A stretch of 64,000 bases of DNA from Pseudomonadota bacterium (GCA_018241225.1 JAFEEG010000001.1:124001-188000), one strand, 5' to 3'. Shown: positions 1 to 8,228, numbered from the stretch's first letter. Program-made: numbers and translations. The notes: generated from the sequence alone by a model not told the origin.

Positions 1-72
1 CAGGTGCACGTCGACGCCACGCAGGATGTGGCTGTCGCCGTAGTAGGTGTTCAGGCCTTCGATCTTGAGCAT
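1..72 (-). CDS. livF: LivF-type ABC transporter ATPase (5' fragment)
   Basis: Only the first 24 codons are inside the window; the gene continues off the left edge. The visible N-terminus (MLKIEGLNTYYGDSHILRG) is typical of LivF, the second ATPase of branched-chain-type importers, which begins with a short strand followed by a Y-G-x-x-x-x-L motif. The ATG lies one base beyond the stop of livG, so the two are surely cotranscribed and probably translationally coupled. With LivK, H, M and G it would complete a five-part importer, here placed in a benzoate operon. The Walker motifs are not visible, so the call rests on the N-terminus and on context. Confidence 0.8.
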   Translation of the reverse strand, partial: MLKIEGLNTYYGDSHILRGVDVHL

Positions 73-73
73 C

Positions 74-823
74 TCAGTGGCCCTCCTCACCCAGGTACGC
101 CGTGCGCACTTGCGCGTTCTGCCGGATCGAAGCCGGGTCGCCCGATGCGATGACGGCCCCGTTCACCATGACCGTGATGCGGTCGGCAATGCGAAACACC
201 GCATCCATGTCGTGCTCCACCAGCAGGATCGCGTGGGTGGCCTTGAGCTTTTCCAACAGCGTGAGCATGCGGTCTGTTTCTTCCGCGCCCATGCCGGCCA
301 GGGGTTCGTCCAACAGCAACACGCGCGGGCGGGTGGCCAGGCACATGGCTACTTCCAGCTGGCGCTTGGCGCCGTGGCTCATGGTGCCGGCAATGCGTTC
401 GGCCACGTCGGCCAGGCCGGCGGCCTCCAGCGCCTCGCGCGCTGCGGCATTGCTGGCGTCGCACTTGCTGGAGGACTGCCAGATGGCCCAGGGCCGCTGC
501 GTGGCCGCCTGCGCGGCCAGGCGGCAGTTCTCGTGCACCGTGAACTCCGGGAAGATGGTGGTGCGCTGGTAGCTGCGCCCCACCCCGTTGCGGGCACGCG
601 CGGCCTGCGTGCGCCGGGTGATCTCCTGCCCATCCAGCGCAATGCGGCCTTCCGAGGCCTGTATCTCCCCGGAGAGCATGTTGATCAGCGTGGACTTGCC
701 CGCGCCGTTGGTGCCGATGACGGCATGCACCTCGCCCAGCCGCAGGTCGAGCGTGACGCTGTTGACCGCCACCAGCCCGCCAAAGCGCCGCGTGAGGGTT
801 TCAACCGAAAGAAGCGCGCTCAT
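74..823 (-). CDS. livG: LivG-type ABC transporter ATP-binding protein
   Basis: This 249-residue cytoplasmic ATPase powers a branched-chain-type ABC importer. A Walker A motif (GTNGAGKST) lies near residues 37-45, an ABC signature variant (SHGAKRQ) near 150 and a Walker B (VLLLDEP) near 170, followed by the switch histidine in LLVEHDM. The length is normal for LivG. The start at 823 was chosen over a much longer open frame because GGAGGT sits 7 bases upstream and the LivG family begins here. The gene lies between livM and livF in the same direction. Given the neighbouring benzoate-CoA ligase, the substrate is probably benzoate or a related aromatic acid; this is inferred from context only. Confidence 0.92.
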   Translation of the reverse strand: MSALLSVETLTRRFGGLVAVNSVTLDLRLGEVHAVIGTNGAGKSTLINMLSGEIQASEGRIALDGQEITRRTQAARARNGVGRSYQRTTIFPEFTVHENCRLAAQAATQRPWAIWQSSSKCDASNAAAREALEAAGLADVAERIAGTMSHGAKRQLEVAMCLATRPRVLLLDEPLAGMGAEETDRMLTLLEKLKATHAILLVEHDMDAVFRIADRITVMVNGAVIASGDPASIRQNAQVRTAYLGEEGH

Positions 824-887
824 TCGAAAACCTCCATGCTGCGCATTGCGGTGCGAGCCCCCTTCGAAGCGGCCGTGCGGGGGGGCA

Positions 888-1847
888 TCATGACGAAGCC
901 TTTGGAGAAAGACGGCTGGCCAGCCCGATGAGCCCCTTGGGCAGCAGCGCCACGAAGGCGATGATGCAAAGCCCCAGCGTGAGCTGCCAGTGGTCGGCCA
1001 GCGGCCCGACAAAGGCCTGCGTGCCCAGCACTTCCTTGAGCAGCGTGAAGGCCACCGCGCCGATGACCGCGCCGCGCAGGTGACCCAGGCCACCGAGGAT
1101 GATCATCAGCAGCACCTCGCCCGAGTTGTGCCAGGCCAGCAGTTCGGGATTGACCACGCCGTCGCGCGCGGCCACCAGGAAGCCCGCCAGGCCCGCCAGC
1201 GCGCCGGCCAGCACGAAGGCCGCCAGCTTGTACGCATACACCGGAAAGCCCGTGGCCCGCATGCGCTGCTCGTTCACGCGGATGCCAGCCAGCGCCGCGC
1301 CGAAACGCGAGCGGCCTATGAGCACCAGCAGGCCGTAGGTGAACACCAGCGCGGCCAGCGCCACGTAGAAGGCGACCAGCCGGTTCTCCATGTCCAGCGC
1401 GCCCAGCACCGGCCGCACGTACATGTAGATGCCGTCGCTGCCGCCGCCCAATGCCGTGTCGTGGAACACGAAGAAAGCCATCTGCGCAAAGGCCAGCGTG
1501 ACCATGATGAAGTACACGCCCCGGGTGCGCAGGCTGAGCGCCCCCACCACCAGCGCATAGGCCGCGGCGCAGCCCATGGCCGCCGGCAGCAGCACGGCGA
1601 TGGAGCCGCCCTCCTTGCCGGAGATCAGCACCGTGGCATAGGCCCCGATGCCATAGAAGGCCGCGTGGCCCAGGCTCACCAGCCCGGTCATGCCCACCAG
1701 CAGTTCCAGGCTCAGCGCGAAGATCGACAGGATCATGATCTTCACCACGAAGTCCGACACGTACGGACTGAGCATGGGCGCCAGCAAGGCCAGTGCCAGC
1801 GCAACGGCGCCGGGCACGATGGAAGAAAGTCGGCGCGCGGATTTCAT
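888..1847 (-). CDS. livM: LivM-type ABC transporter permease
   Basis: A 319-residue inner-membrane permease with about eight to ten hydrophobic segments. It contains the LivM family stretch ELLVGMTGLVSLGHAAFYG near residues 48-66 and the cytoplasmic loop GIRVNEQRMRATGF that contacts the ATPase. It pairs with LivH to form the translocation pore. The ATG overlaps the stop of livH by four bases, indicating translational coupling. About 64 non-coding bases separate it from livG. It belongs to the benzoate operon read leftward from 7058. Confidence 0.93.
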   Translation of the reverse strand: MKSARRLSSIVPGAVALALALLAPMLSPYVSDFVVKIMILSIFALSLELLVGMTGLVSLGHAAFYGIGAYATVLISGKEGGSIAVLLPAAMGCAAAYALVVGALSLRTRGVYFIMVTLAFAQMAFFVFHDTALGGGSDGIYMYVRPVLGALDMENRLVAFYVALAALVFTYGLLVLIGRSRFGAALAGIRVNEQRMRATGFPVYAYKLAAFVLAGALAGLAGFLVAARDGVVNPELLAWHNSGEVLLMIILGGLGHLRGAVIGAVAFTLLKEVLGTQAFVGPLADHWQLTLGLCIIAFVALLPKGLIGLASRLSPKASS

Positions 1848-2716
1848 GTCTTGCGTCCCATCAAGCCCTCGGGCCGCCAGATCAGGATGATGGCCATGAG
1901 CACGTACACGCCCATGCCGGCCACCTCCGCGAAGAACACCTTGCCGAAGGTATCGACGAAGCCCACCAGCAGCGAGGCCACCAGCGCCCCGGTGATGGAG
2001 CCGATGCCGCCGATCACAACCACCACGAAGCAGATGATGAGCACGCTGGCGCCCATGTTCGGGTAGACCGAGCTCATGGGCGCGGCGATCATGCCGGCCA
2101 GCGCCGCCAGCGCCACGCCCGCCGCGAACACGATGCGGTAGAGGCGGCGAATGTCGATGCCCAGCCCGCGCACCATGTCGCGGTTGCTGGCGCCCGCACG
2201 GATCATCATGCCCAGGCGCGTGCGGTTCACCACCCAGTACAGCGCCACCGCCAGCACGATGCAGGCGGCCGAGGCGAACAGGCGATACCAGGGGTAGCTC
2301 ATCAGGTCGCCCAGCGCAAAGCTGCCGTCGAGCCAGGCCGGCACCTTCACGCCGTGCACGTCATTGCCCACCAGGATGGAGCGCAACTCCTCGAACACCA
2401 GGATGAGCCCGTAGGTCATCAGCACCTGCTGCAGGTGGTCACGTTGATAGAGATAGCTGAAGAAGGCCCACTCCAGCGCATAGCCGAACACGGCCGCCAG
2501 CACCACGCCGGCCACCAGCATCAGGATGAAGTTGTCGCCGAAGATGGGCGACAGCGAGAACGCCATGTAGGCGCCCAGCATGTAGAAGCTGCCATGCGCC
2601 AGGTTGATGACGCCCATGATCCCGAAGATCAGCGTCAGCCCCGACGCGACCAGGAACAGCAGCAAGCCGTACTGGACCGAGTTCAGGCATTGAACGAGAA
2701 AGGTACCGAAGTCCAC
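1844..2716 (-). CDS. livH: LivH-type ABC transporter permease
   Basis: A 290-residue inner-membrane permease of the LivH family. It shows the conserved N-terminal helix with GLLLFLVASGLTLIFGIMGV and the NLAHGSFYMLGAYM motif near residues 37-50, then GLGIDIRRLYRIVF in the loop that couples to the ATPase. Translation appears to begin at a GTG codon; an AGG about 11 bases upstream is only a weak ribosome site. The 171-base gap before livK carries a hairpin repeat, so expression relative to livK may be tuned there. It forms the transmembrane pore with LivM. Confidence 0.92.
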   Translation of the reverse strand: MDFGTFLVQCLNSVQYGLLLFLVASGLTLIFGIMGVINLAHGSFYMLGAYMAFSLSPIFGDNFILMLVAGVVLAAVFGYALEWAFFSYLYQRDHLQQVLMTYGLILVFEELRSILVGNDVHGVKVPAWLDGSFALGDLMSYPWYRLFASAACIVLAVALYWVVNRTRLGMMIRAGASNRDMVRGLGIDIRRLYRIVFAAGVALAALAGMIAAPMSSVYPNMGASVLIICFVVVVIGGIGSITGALVASLLVGFVDTFGKVFFAEVAGMGVYVLMAIILIWRPEGLMGRKT

Positions 2717-2745
2717 CAGGCGGCCCTAAAAATGAAAGAGTGATG

Positions 2746-2872
2746 CGCCCCCCCAAGGCCACGCCGCGCAGCGGCGTAGGCCCATTCGGGAAACACCGCG
2801 GAACTGGCTTTGCCAGGCCGCTGGTGTTGCCCCCTCGAGGGGGGATGCGAGCTACACGAAGTGAGCGAGAGT
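2746..2872. repeat. Multi-hairpin intergenic repeat (REP-like)
   Basis: This segment between livK and livH folds into several short palindromes: ACGCCGC-GCA-GCGGCGT (2761-2777), CTGGC-TTT-GCCAG (2804-2816) and the palindrome CCCCCTCGAGGGGG (2830-2843). The architecture resembles dispersed intergenic repeats I associate with Comamonadaceae genomes; copy number cannot be checked here. Lying inside an operon just after the binding-protein gene, it could shield upstream mRNA from 3' exonucleases and keep livK more abundant than the permeases. Confidence 0.6.
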
Positions 2873-2887
2873 CGAGGGTGGGCTAAT

Positions 2888-4054
2888 TCACATCCTGCAT
2901 CCGCGAGCCGGATCGGCCAGGCCCTTCACCGCCACGTTCACCAGCTTGTTCTCCTTGCCTTCCACCTTGCGCAGGTAGATGTCCTGCACCGGGTTGTGCG
3001 ACTTGCTCATGGTGAAGCTGCCGCGCGGGCTGTCGATCTTGGCCTTCTCGATGGCGGCTGCGAACTCGGCCTTCTTCGTGATGTCGCCCTTGGTGGCGTT
3101 CAGGCCCACGGCCAGCATCTGCGCCGCGTCGTAGCCCTGCACGGCGTACACGTCGGGCTGCAGCTTGAAGGCCTTGGCATAAGCGGTGCGGAAGGCGTTG
3201 TCGCGCGGGGTGTTCAGGCCGTCGGCATAGTGCAGCGTGGTGAGCATGCCCTGGGCCGAGTCGCCTTGCGCGTCGAGCGTGCCGTCGGTCAGGAAGCCGG
3301 GGCCGTACAGCGGGATGTTCTTGTTCAGGCCCGCCGCGGCGTAGTCCTTGACGAACTTCACAGCGCCGCCGCCGGCGAAGAACGAGTACACCGCATCGGG
3401 CTTGGCCGCCGCGATCTCGGTGAGCAGCGCCTGGAACTCCACGTTGGGGAACGGCACCGTCAGGCTCTTGACCACCTTGCCGCCGCCCTTCTCGAAGCCT
3501 TCCTTGAAGCCCGCCACCGATTCGTCGCCGGCCGCGTACTTCCAGGTGATGGTCATCGCCGTCTTCTTGCCCTGCTTGGCCGCCACTTCGCCCATGGCGT
3601 AGGCCGGCTGCCAGTTGCTGAACGAGCTGCGGAAGATGTTGGGCGCGCACATGGGGCCCGTGACGGCGTCGGCGCCGGCGTTGGGCACGATCAGCACGGT
3701 GCCGCTTTCCTTGGCCGCCTTGGCCATGGCCATGGCCACGCCCGAGTGCACGGTGCCGATGATCACGTCGACGTTGTCGCGCTTGATGAGCTTGTTCACG
3801 TTGTCGGTGGCCTTGGCCGGGTCGGACTCGTCGTCCACCTTCACGTACTCGATCTCGCGCCCGCCCAGCTTGCCGCCCTTTTCCTCCACGGCGAGCTTGA
3901 AGCCGTTTTCAATGGCCACGCCCAGCGCGGTGTAGGTGCCGCTGTAGGGCAGCATCAGGCCGACCTTGAGCTTGCCCTGCTGGGCCTGCGCAAAGGTGGC
4001 GACGCAGGCAAGCGCCAGGGCGGTGAGCGTGGTGCGTGCGATGCGGTGGCTCAT
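2888..4054 (-). CDS. livK: Periplasmic substrate-binding protein of aromatic-acid ABC importer
   Basis: A 388-residue type I periplasmic binding protein (Peripla_BP_6 family). A clear Sec signal peptide ends at AQA near residue 24. The mature part opens with KLKVGLMLPYSGTYTALG, the usual first strand and ligand loop of LivK proteins. The ATG is preceded by GAGGAG at 7 bases. It lies between the hydrolase gene and livH in the benzoate operon, so it most likely captures benzoate or a close analogue and delivers it to LivHMGF. Ligand identity is inferred from context; the fold itself is certain. Confidence 0.9.
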   Translation of the reverse strand: MSHRIARTTLTALALACVATFAQAQQGKLKVGLMLPYSGTYTALGVAIENGFKLAVEEKGGKLGGREIEYVKVDDESDPAKATDNVNKLIKRDNVDVIIGTVHSGVAMAMAKAAKESGTVLIVPNAGADAVTGPMCAPNIFRSSFSNWQPAYAMGEVAAKQGKKTAMTITWKYAAGDESVAGFKEGFEKGGGKVVKSLTVPFPNVEFQALLTEIAAAKPDAVYSFFAGGGAVKFVKDYAAAGLNKNIPLYGPGFLTDGTLDAQGDSAQGMLTTLHYADGLNTPRDNAFRTAYAKAFKLQPDVYAVQGYDAAQMLAVGLNATKGDITKKAEFAAAIEKAKIDSPRGSFTMSKSHNPVQDIYLRKVEGKENKLVNVAVKGLADPARGCRM

Positions 4055-4109
4055 GTGGAATCTCCTCGGGTCAGTGGTTGATTTACTTTACTAATAAACT
4101 ATTCACGCC

Positions 4110-4946
4110 TCAAGCGAGCATTTCCCCGGGGAAACCCTGCTCGGGAACGCCGCTCGACTTGATGAATGAAACGGCGCTTACTATCGCGTATTCGGGCTGG
4201 TCACGGTGCGGGGAATGCCCGCAGTTCGCAATCTCGAGCAGGCGCGTGGTGGGCACGCGCTGTGCAATGCCGCGAATCTGGCCCAGCGTGCCGTACTCGT
4301 CGTCCACGCCCTGCATGGCCAGCACGGGGCAGCCGATGGTGTCCAGCTCGGCCTCGATGTTCCACTGGCGAAAAGGCGGATGCAGCCAGATGCGGTTCCA
4401 GCCCCAGAAGGCCGAGTCCACGTCGTCGTGATAGCGCCCCAGGCGCTTGGGCATGTCGGTTTCGAGATAGGTCTTGCGCGCGATCTCGATGTTGGCCACC
4501 GTCACGTCTTCCACGAAGATGTGCGGCGCCAGCAGCACCAGCCCCGCCACGCGATCGGAAAAGCGCGATGCGTACAACAGCGAGATGGAGCCGCCGTCGC
4601 TGTGGCCGAACAGCCATGGCTTTTCGCCGGCCAGGCCAATGGCGTCGAAGAAGGCCGGCAGCACCTCGTGCGCCTGGCGGTGCATGAAGTCCACGTCCCA
4701 CACCTCGTCTTGCGCGCGCGGCGTCGACTGCCCGTAGCCCGGGCGCGAGAACACGAGGCCGCGAAAGCCCCCGCGCTCGCACAGCTGCTGCGGAAAGTCC
4801 TTCCACATCGATACGGAGCCCAGGCCCTCGTGCAGGAAGATCACCAGCGGCGCGTCGGTGCGCTCGGGCGCAATGCGCTGGTATTCGATGCGCACGGGCC
4901 GGCCGCGCCAGTCGATGCTGGCGAACTCGGAGGGCGCGGCGCTCAC
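4110..4946 (-). CDS. Alpha/beta hydrolase of the benzoate operon
   Basis: A 278-residue alpha/beta hydrolase. The nucleophile elbow GHSDGG lies near residues 114-119, an oxyanion HEGLG motif near 39-43, the acid within QGVDDEYG near 215 and the catalytic histidine in CGHSPH near 243. No signal peptide is seen, so it is cytoplasmic. Translation starts at a GTG overlapping the ligase stop (GTGA), showing tight coupling. Hydrolases of this type accompany box clusters in other bacteria, where roles in lactone or thioester hydrolysis have been suggested. Here it might rescue CoA or open a lactone formed from the ring-cleavage product; that is a guess. Confidence 0.8.
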   Translation of the reverse strand: MSAAPSEFASIDWRGRPVRIEYQRIAPERTDAPLVIFLHEGLGSVSMWKDFPQQLCERGGFRGLVFSRPGYGQSTPRAQDEVWDVDFMHRQAHEVLPAFFDAIGLAGEKPWLFGHSDGGSISLLYASRFSDRVAGLVLLAPHIFVEDVTVANIEIARKTYLETDMPKRLGRYHDDVDSAFWGWNRIWLHPPFRQWNIEAELDTIGCPVLAMQGVDDEYGTLGQIRGIAQRVPTTRLLEIANCGHSPHRDQPEYAIVSAVSFIKSSGVPEQGFPGEMLA

Positions 4947-6529
4947 CGGTTCTGCTCCAGCTCGCGCAGGCGAAAGCGCTGGATCTTGCCGGTGGCGGTC
5001 TTGGGCAGCTCGTCCACGAACTCGATGAAGCGCGGGTACTTGTAGGGCGCCAGCCGCTCCTTCACGAAGGCCTTGAGCTCCTCGTCGCTCACCGGGTTGT
5101 CGCCCTTGCGCACGACAAAGGCCTTGGTCTTGGTCAGCCCGTCGGCGTCCTGCTTGCCGATCACCGCGGCTTCGAGCACGGCCGGGTGCTGCATCAGCGT
5201 GGCCTCCACCTCGAAGGGCGAGACGTAGATGCCGCTGACCTTGAGCATGTCGTCGCTGCGGCCCGCATAGGTGTAGTAGCCGTCGGCGTCGCGCGAGTAC
5301 TTGTCTCCGCTCTTGGCCCAGCCATTCCTGAAGGTGTCGGCGGTCTTTTCCGGGTTGGCCCAGTACATGACGGCCGTGCTCGGGCCCTTGATGTACAGGT
5401 CGCCCACCTCGCCGACCGCCACGGGCTGGCCGTCTTCGCCGCGCAGCTCGATCTCGTAGCCGGGCACCGGCTTGCCGGTGGTGCCGTAGCGGATGTCATC
5501 GGGCCGGTTGGAGATGAAGACGTGCAGCATCTCGGTGGAGCCGATGCCGTCGACGATGTCGCAACCGAAGTGCGCCTTGAAGCGCTGGGCCAGATCGCCC
5601 GGCAACGCCTCGCCGGCGGACGAACACATGCGAAGCCGCACCGCATCGCGCGACGGCAGCTGTGGCGAAGCCAGCATGCCGGCAAAGCCGGTGGGCGCAC
5701 CGAAGAACACGGTGGGCTGCACGCCGCCGGCGCCCTTGAGCGCTTCGGTCTGCCCGATCCAGCGCTTGAAGGTGGCATCCGGCGTGGGCCGCTCGGCCAT
5801 CAGCACCACGCTGGCACCCACCGACAGCGGAAAGGTCAGCGCATTGCCCAGGCCGTACGCGAAGTAGAGCTTGGCAGCCGAGAAGCACACATCGGCTTCG
5901 GTCAGGCCCAGCACGGGCTTGCCGAACAGCTCGGCCGTCCACCACGGGCTGCCGTGCACATGCACCGTGCCCTTGGGCTTGCCGGTGGAGCCGGAGGAAT
6001 AGAGCCAGAAGGCATGGTCGCGCGGCGACGTTGCGGCGGGCTGCGGCATGGGCGCGTGTGCGGCAATGGCAGCTTCCAGCTCCAGCATGCCTTCGGTCAA
6101 CTCGCCCGTGGGCTGCGAGACGAACACCGTGCGCAGTTGATGCGGCCCCTTTTGCATGGCCGCTTCCAGCGTGGGCAGCAGCGCGCCCGACACCAGCGCG
6201 GCCTTGGCCTCGCTGTGGGCCAGCATGTAGGCGTAGTCCTCGCTGGTGAGCAGCGTGTTCACCGCCACCGGCACCACGCCGGCATAGAGGCTGCCCAGGA
6301 AGCACACCGGCCAGTCGCTGCTGTCGAGCATGAGCAGCAGCACGCGGTCTTCGGGCTGCACGCCGCTGGCCAGCAGCGCGGCCGCCAGCTTGCGCGAGCG
6401 CTCCTGCAGTTGGCCATAGCTGAGCACGCCGCGGTCGTCGATGTAGGCGGCCTTGCTCGCGCGGCCCGTGTTGATGGAAAAGAGATGCTCGGCGAAATTG
6501 AAGCGCTCGGGCAGGCTCGGGCTGGTCAT
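4943..6529 (-). CDS. bclA: Benzoate-CoA ligase
   Basis: A 528-residue acyl-adenylate-forming enzyme that converts benzoate, ATP and CoA to benzoyl-CoA, AMP and pyrophosphate in the cytoplasm. Visible motifs are the phosphate loop YSSGSTGKPKGT near residues 172-183, GIGSTEMLH near 330, YTYAGRSDDMLKVSG near 420 and the C-terminal PKTATGKIQR containing the catalytic lysine. The length matches benzoate-CoA ligases. The start at 6529 has AGGAGA 9 bases upstream and replaces a longer open frame whose extra N-terminus is unlike the family. It sits between the DUF4863 gene and the hydrolase, opposite boxCBA, which supports benzoate as substrate. Confidence 0.93.
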   Translation of the reverse strand: MTSPSLPERFNFAEHLFSINTGRASKAAYIDDRGVLSYGQLQERSRKLAAALLASGVQPEDRVLLLMLDSSDWPVCFLGSLYAGVVPVAVNTLLTSEDYAYMLAHSEAKAALVSGALLPTLEAAMQKGPHQLRTVFVSQPTGELTEGMLELEAAIAAHAPMPQPAATSPRDHAFWLYSSGSTGKPKGTVHVHGSPWWTAELFGKPVLGLTEADVCFSAAKLYFAYGLGNALTFPLSVGASVVLMAERPTPDATFKRWIGQTEALKGAGGVQPTVFFGAPTGFAGMLASPQLPSRDAVRLRMCSSAGEALPGDLAQRFKAHFGCDIVDGIGSTEMLHVFISNRPDDIRYGTTGKPVPGYEIELRGEDGQPVAVGEVGDLYIKGPSTAVMYWANPEKTADTFRNGWAKSGDKYSRDADGYYTYAGRSDDMLKVSGIYVSPFEVEATLMQHPAVLEAAVIGKQDADGLTKTKAFVVRKGDNPVSDEELKAFVKERLAPYKYPRFIEFVDELPKTATGKIQRFRLRELEQNR

Positions 6530-6566
6530 GGGGGCTGTCTCCTGGGGGCTGGCGCGGCGCTGCGGG

Positions 6567-7058
6567 TCAGGCGGCCGGCTTGGGCGGTGCGTTGCGGGTG
6601 AATTCGATCTGCCCCTCGGGCAGCAGGTAGAGCACCAGCGCCCTGCCCTGCGCCACCGTGGGGTGGTGCGCGGTGCCGGGGCCGTACACGCACCAGCCGG
6701 CGGCATGGCCGTCGAAGGTGGCATCGCCTTGCAGCGGCATGATCAGATCGATCTCGCCGCCGGGGTGACGGTGGTGCGGGCCGGCGATGTCCTGCATGTC
6801 GACCACGTCCACCGAAAAGCGCTGCAATGCGTCTTCGGCCTTGAACACGCGGCCGTAGCGGATGCCGCCGCCTTCGCGCTCGCACAGCCAACCCTGGGCC
6901 ACGCCGTCGATGCAGGCTTGCTTGAGTTCACGGTAGCCCTCGGTCTGGCTGCCGTACTCGCTGTTGAGCCATTGCTGGAGTTTCTCGTCGAGCGCCTGGC
7001 CGGCAATGCGGGCGGTCAGCCGCTCGATCAGGCCGTGGAATTCTTGCTGGGACATCAT
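6567..7058 (-). CDS. DUF4863 family protein (4-hydroxylaminobenzoate lyase-like)
   Basis: A 163-residue soluble protein, first gene of the leftward benzoate operon. The C-terminal half looks cupin-like, with a histidine cluster PHHRHPGGE near residues 93-101 and YGPGTAHHPTV near 125-135 that could bind a metal. I recognise it as DUF4863, a family that includes 4-hydroxylaminobenzoate lyase (PnbB) of nitrobenzoate degraders; there is no sign of nitroaromatic genes here. Two consecutive ATG codons (7058 and 7055) are possible starts, with GGAAAG upstream. Its fixed place ahead of the ligase suggests a role in benzoate or benzoyl-CoA handling that is not established. Confidence 0.75.
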   Translation of the reverse strand: MMSQQEFHGLIERLTARIAGQALDEKLQQWLNSEYGSQTEGYRELKQACIDGVAQGWLCEREGGGIRYGRVFKAEDALQRFSVDVVDMQDIAGPHHRHPGGEIDLIMPLQGDATFDGHAAGWCVYGPGTAHHPTVAQGRALVLYLLPEGQIEFTRNAPPKPAA

Positions 7059-7095
7059 GGGGCGGTCTTTCCGGTGCTTGCGGCAAGAGCCTGCG

Positions 7096-7160
7096 TGCAG
7101 TATCTTGCCTGTGCACGAACCATAAACATCGACCCCCAGGGTGTCAAGCAATATAGTGCA
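7096..7160. promoter_or_regulatory. TGCA motif cluster, candidate BoxR operator (divergent region)
   Basis: Three TGCA tetramers occur at 7096-7099, 7112-7115 and 7157-7160 between the divergent DUF4863 and boxR genes, bracketing the predicted leftward promoter. The relatives BzdR and BoxR are known to recognise repeated TGCA tetramers, so these are plausible operators through which benzoyl-CoA controls the operon. Spacing (12 and 41 bases) differs from the N6 arrangement seen before boxC, which lowers confidence. Confidence 0.4.
7119..7147 (-). promoter_or_regulatory. Predicted promoter of the leftward benzoate operon
   Basis: On the minus strand a perfect -35 box TTGACA (7142-7147) is followed after exactly 17 bases by TATGGT (7119-7124), a fair -10. 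Transcription would begin near 7112, about 54 bases before the DUF4863 ATG. The start point falls on one of the TGCA motifs proposed as BoxR contact sites, so bound BoxR could block initiation. Confidence 0.6.
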
Positions 7161-7211
7161 TGAGCGGTATAAACCCTGATGGGCCGAACCGCGAGCGAAC
7201 AGAAACACGCC

Positions 7212-8147
7212 ATGAACGAACGAACCGACGACACGCTGCTCGCCGCCCCGCAAGAGGCCGGCGAAGTGGCGGAAGAGGCCAAGAACCCGCTGCTGGTGAC
7301 GCTGGGCGAGCGGGTGCGCAACCTGCGAGCGCGCCGAGGCCTGACGCGCAAGGCCGTTGCGCAGGCGGCCGAGGTGTCCGAGCGGCACCTGGCCAATCTG
7401 GAATACGGCACGGGCAACGCATCGATCCTGGTGCTGCAGCAGGTGGCCGGCGCGCTGCAGTGCTCGCTGGCCGAACTGGTGGGCGACGTCACCACCACCT
7501 CGCCCGAATGGCTGCTCATTCGCGAACTGCTCGAGGGCCGCAGCGAAGCCGACCTGCGCCGGGCGCGCGTGGCCATCGGCGAACTGCTGGGCACCGCCGC
7601 CAGCGACCCGGGCCGCAAGCGCCGCTTTGCGCTGGTGGGCTTGCGCGGCGCGGGCAAGTCCACGCTGGGCCAGATGCTGGCCGATGACCTGGACGTGCCC
7701 TTCATCGAGCTCAGCCGCGAGATCGAGAAGTTCGCCGGCTGCAGCGTGCGCGAGATCCACGACCTGTACGGCACCAACGCCTACCGTCGCTACGAGCGCC
7801 GCGCACTGGAAGAAGCAGTGCAGATCTACAGCGAGGTGGTCATTGCCACGCCCGGCGGCATCGTCTCCGACCCGGCCACCTTCAACGAACTGCTGGCCCA
7901 CTGCACCACCGTGTGGCTGCAGGCAGCGCCCGAGGAACACATGGGCCGTGTGCGCGCGCAGGGCGACACCCGCCCCATGGCCGCCAGCAAGGAGGCCATG
8001 GAAGACCTGCGCCGCATCCTGCAGGGCCGCGCCGCCTTCTATTCGAAGGCCGACCTGAAGGTAGACACCACCGGCCGCGACCTGGCGGCCAGCTTCGAGC
8101 TGCTGCGCAGCACCGTGCGCGCCAGCCTGGCCCAGCACCCGGGCTGA
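7212..8147 (+). CDS. boxR: BoxR, benzoyl-CoA-responsive transcriptional regulator
   Basis: An XRE-type helix-turn-helix domain (about residues 30-85, with RKAVAQAAEVSERHLANLE) is joined to a shikimate-kinase-like domain with a P-loop (LRGAGKST) near 155. This two-part architecture is the hallmark of BzdR/BoxR regulators, which repress aromatic-acid operons until benzoyl-CoA binds the C-terminal domain. I use the ATG at 7212 (311 residues). An in-frame ATG at 7179 would add 11 residues, but a TATAAA at 7168-7173 would place transcription start about at that codon. Divergence from the ligase operon and adjacency to boxC support control of both units. Confidence 0.92.
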   Translation: MNERTDDTLLAAPQEAGEVAEEAKNPLLVTLGERVRNLRARRGLTRKAVAQAAEVSERHLANLEYGTGNASILVLQQVAGALQCSLAELVGDVTTTSPEWLLIRELLEGRSEADLRRARVAIGELLGTAASDPGRKRRFALVGLRGAGKSTLGQMLADDLDVPFIELSREIEKFAGCSVREIHDLYGTNAYRRYERRALEEAVQIYSEVVIATPGGIVSDPATFNELLAHCTTVWLQAAPEEHMGRVRAQGDTRPMAASKEAMEDLRRILQGRAAFYSKADLKVDTTGRDLAASFELLRSTVRASLAQHPG

Positions 8148-8172
8148 AAACTTGTAAGAAAGGCCAAAAGGG

Positions 8173-8228
8173 GTTGACGCCAACGTCAACATGCATAATG
8201 ATGCATATCCATTGGATCAGCGTTTGCA
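8173..8228 (+). promoter_or_regulatory. boxCBA control region with palindrome and TGCA-N6-TGCA
   Basis: Between boxR and boxC a perfect inverted repeat GTTGACG-CCAA-CGTCAAC (8173-8190) is followed by TGCA-TAATGA-TGCA (8192-8205) and a third TGCA at 8225-8228. TTGACG in the first arm resembles a -35 box, with AT-rich sequence about 16 bases on. TGCA pairs six bases apart are the arrangement recognised by BzdR/BoxR proteins, so this is the best candidate operator in the cluster. Confidence 0.6.
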
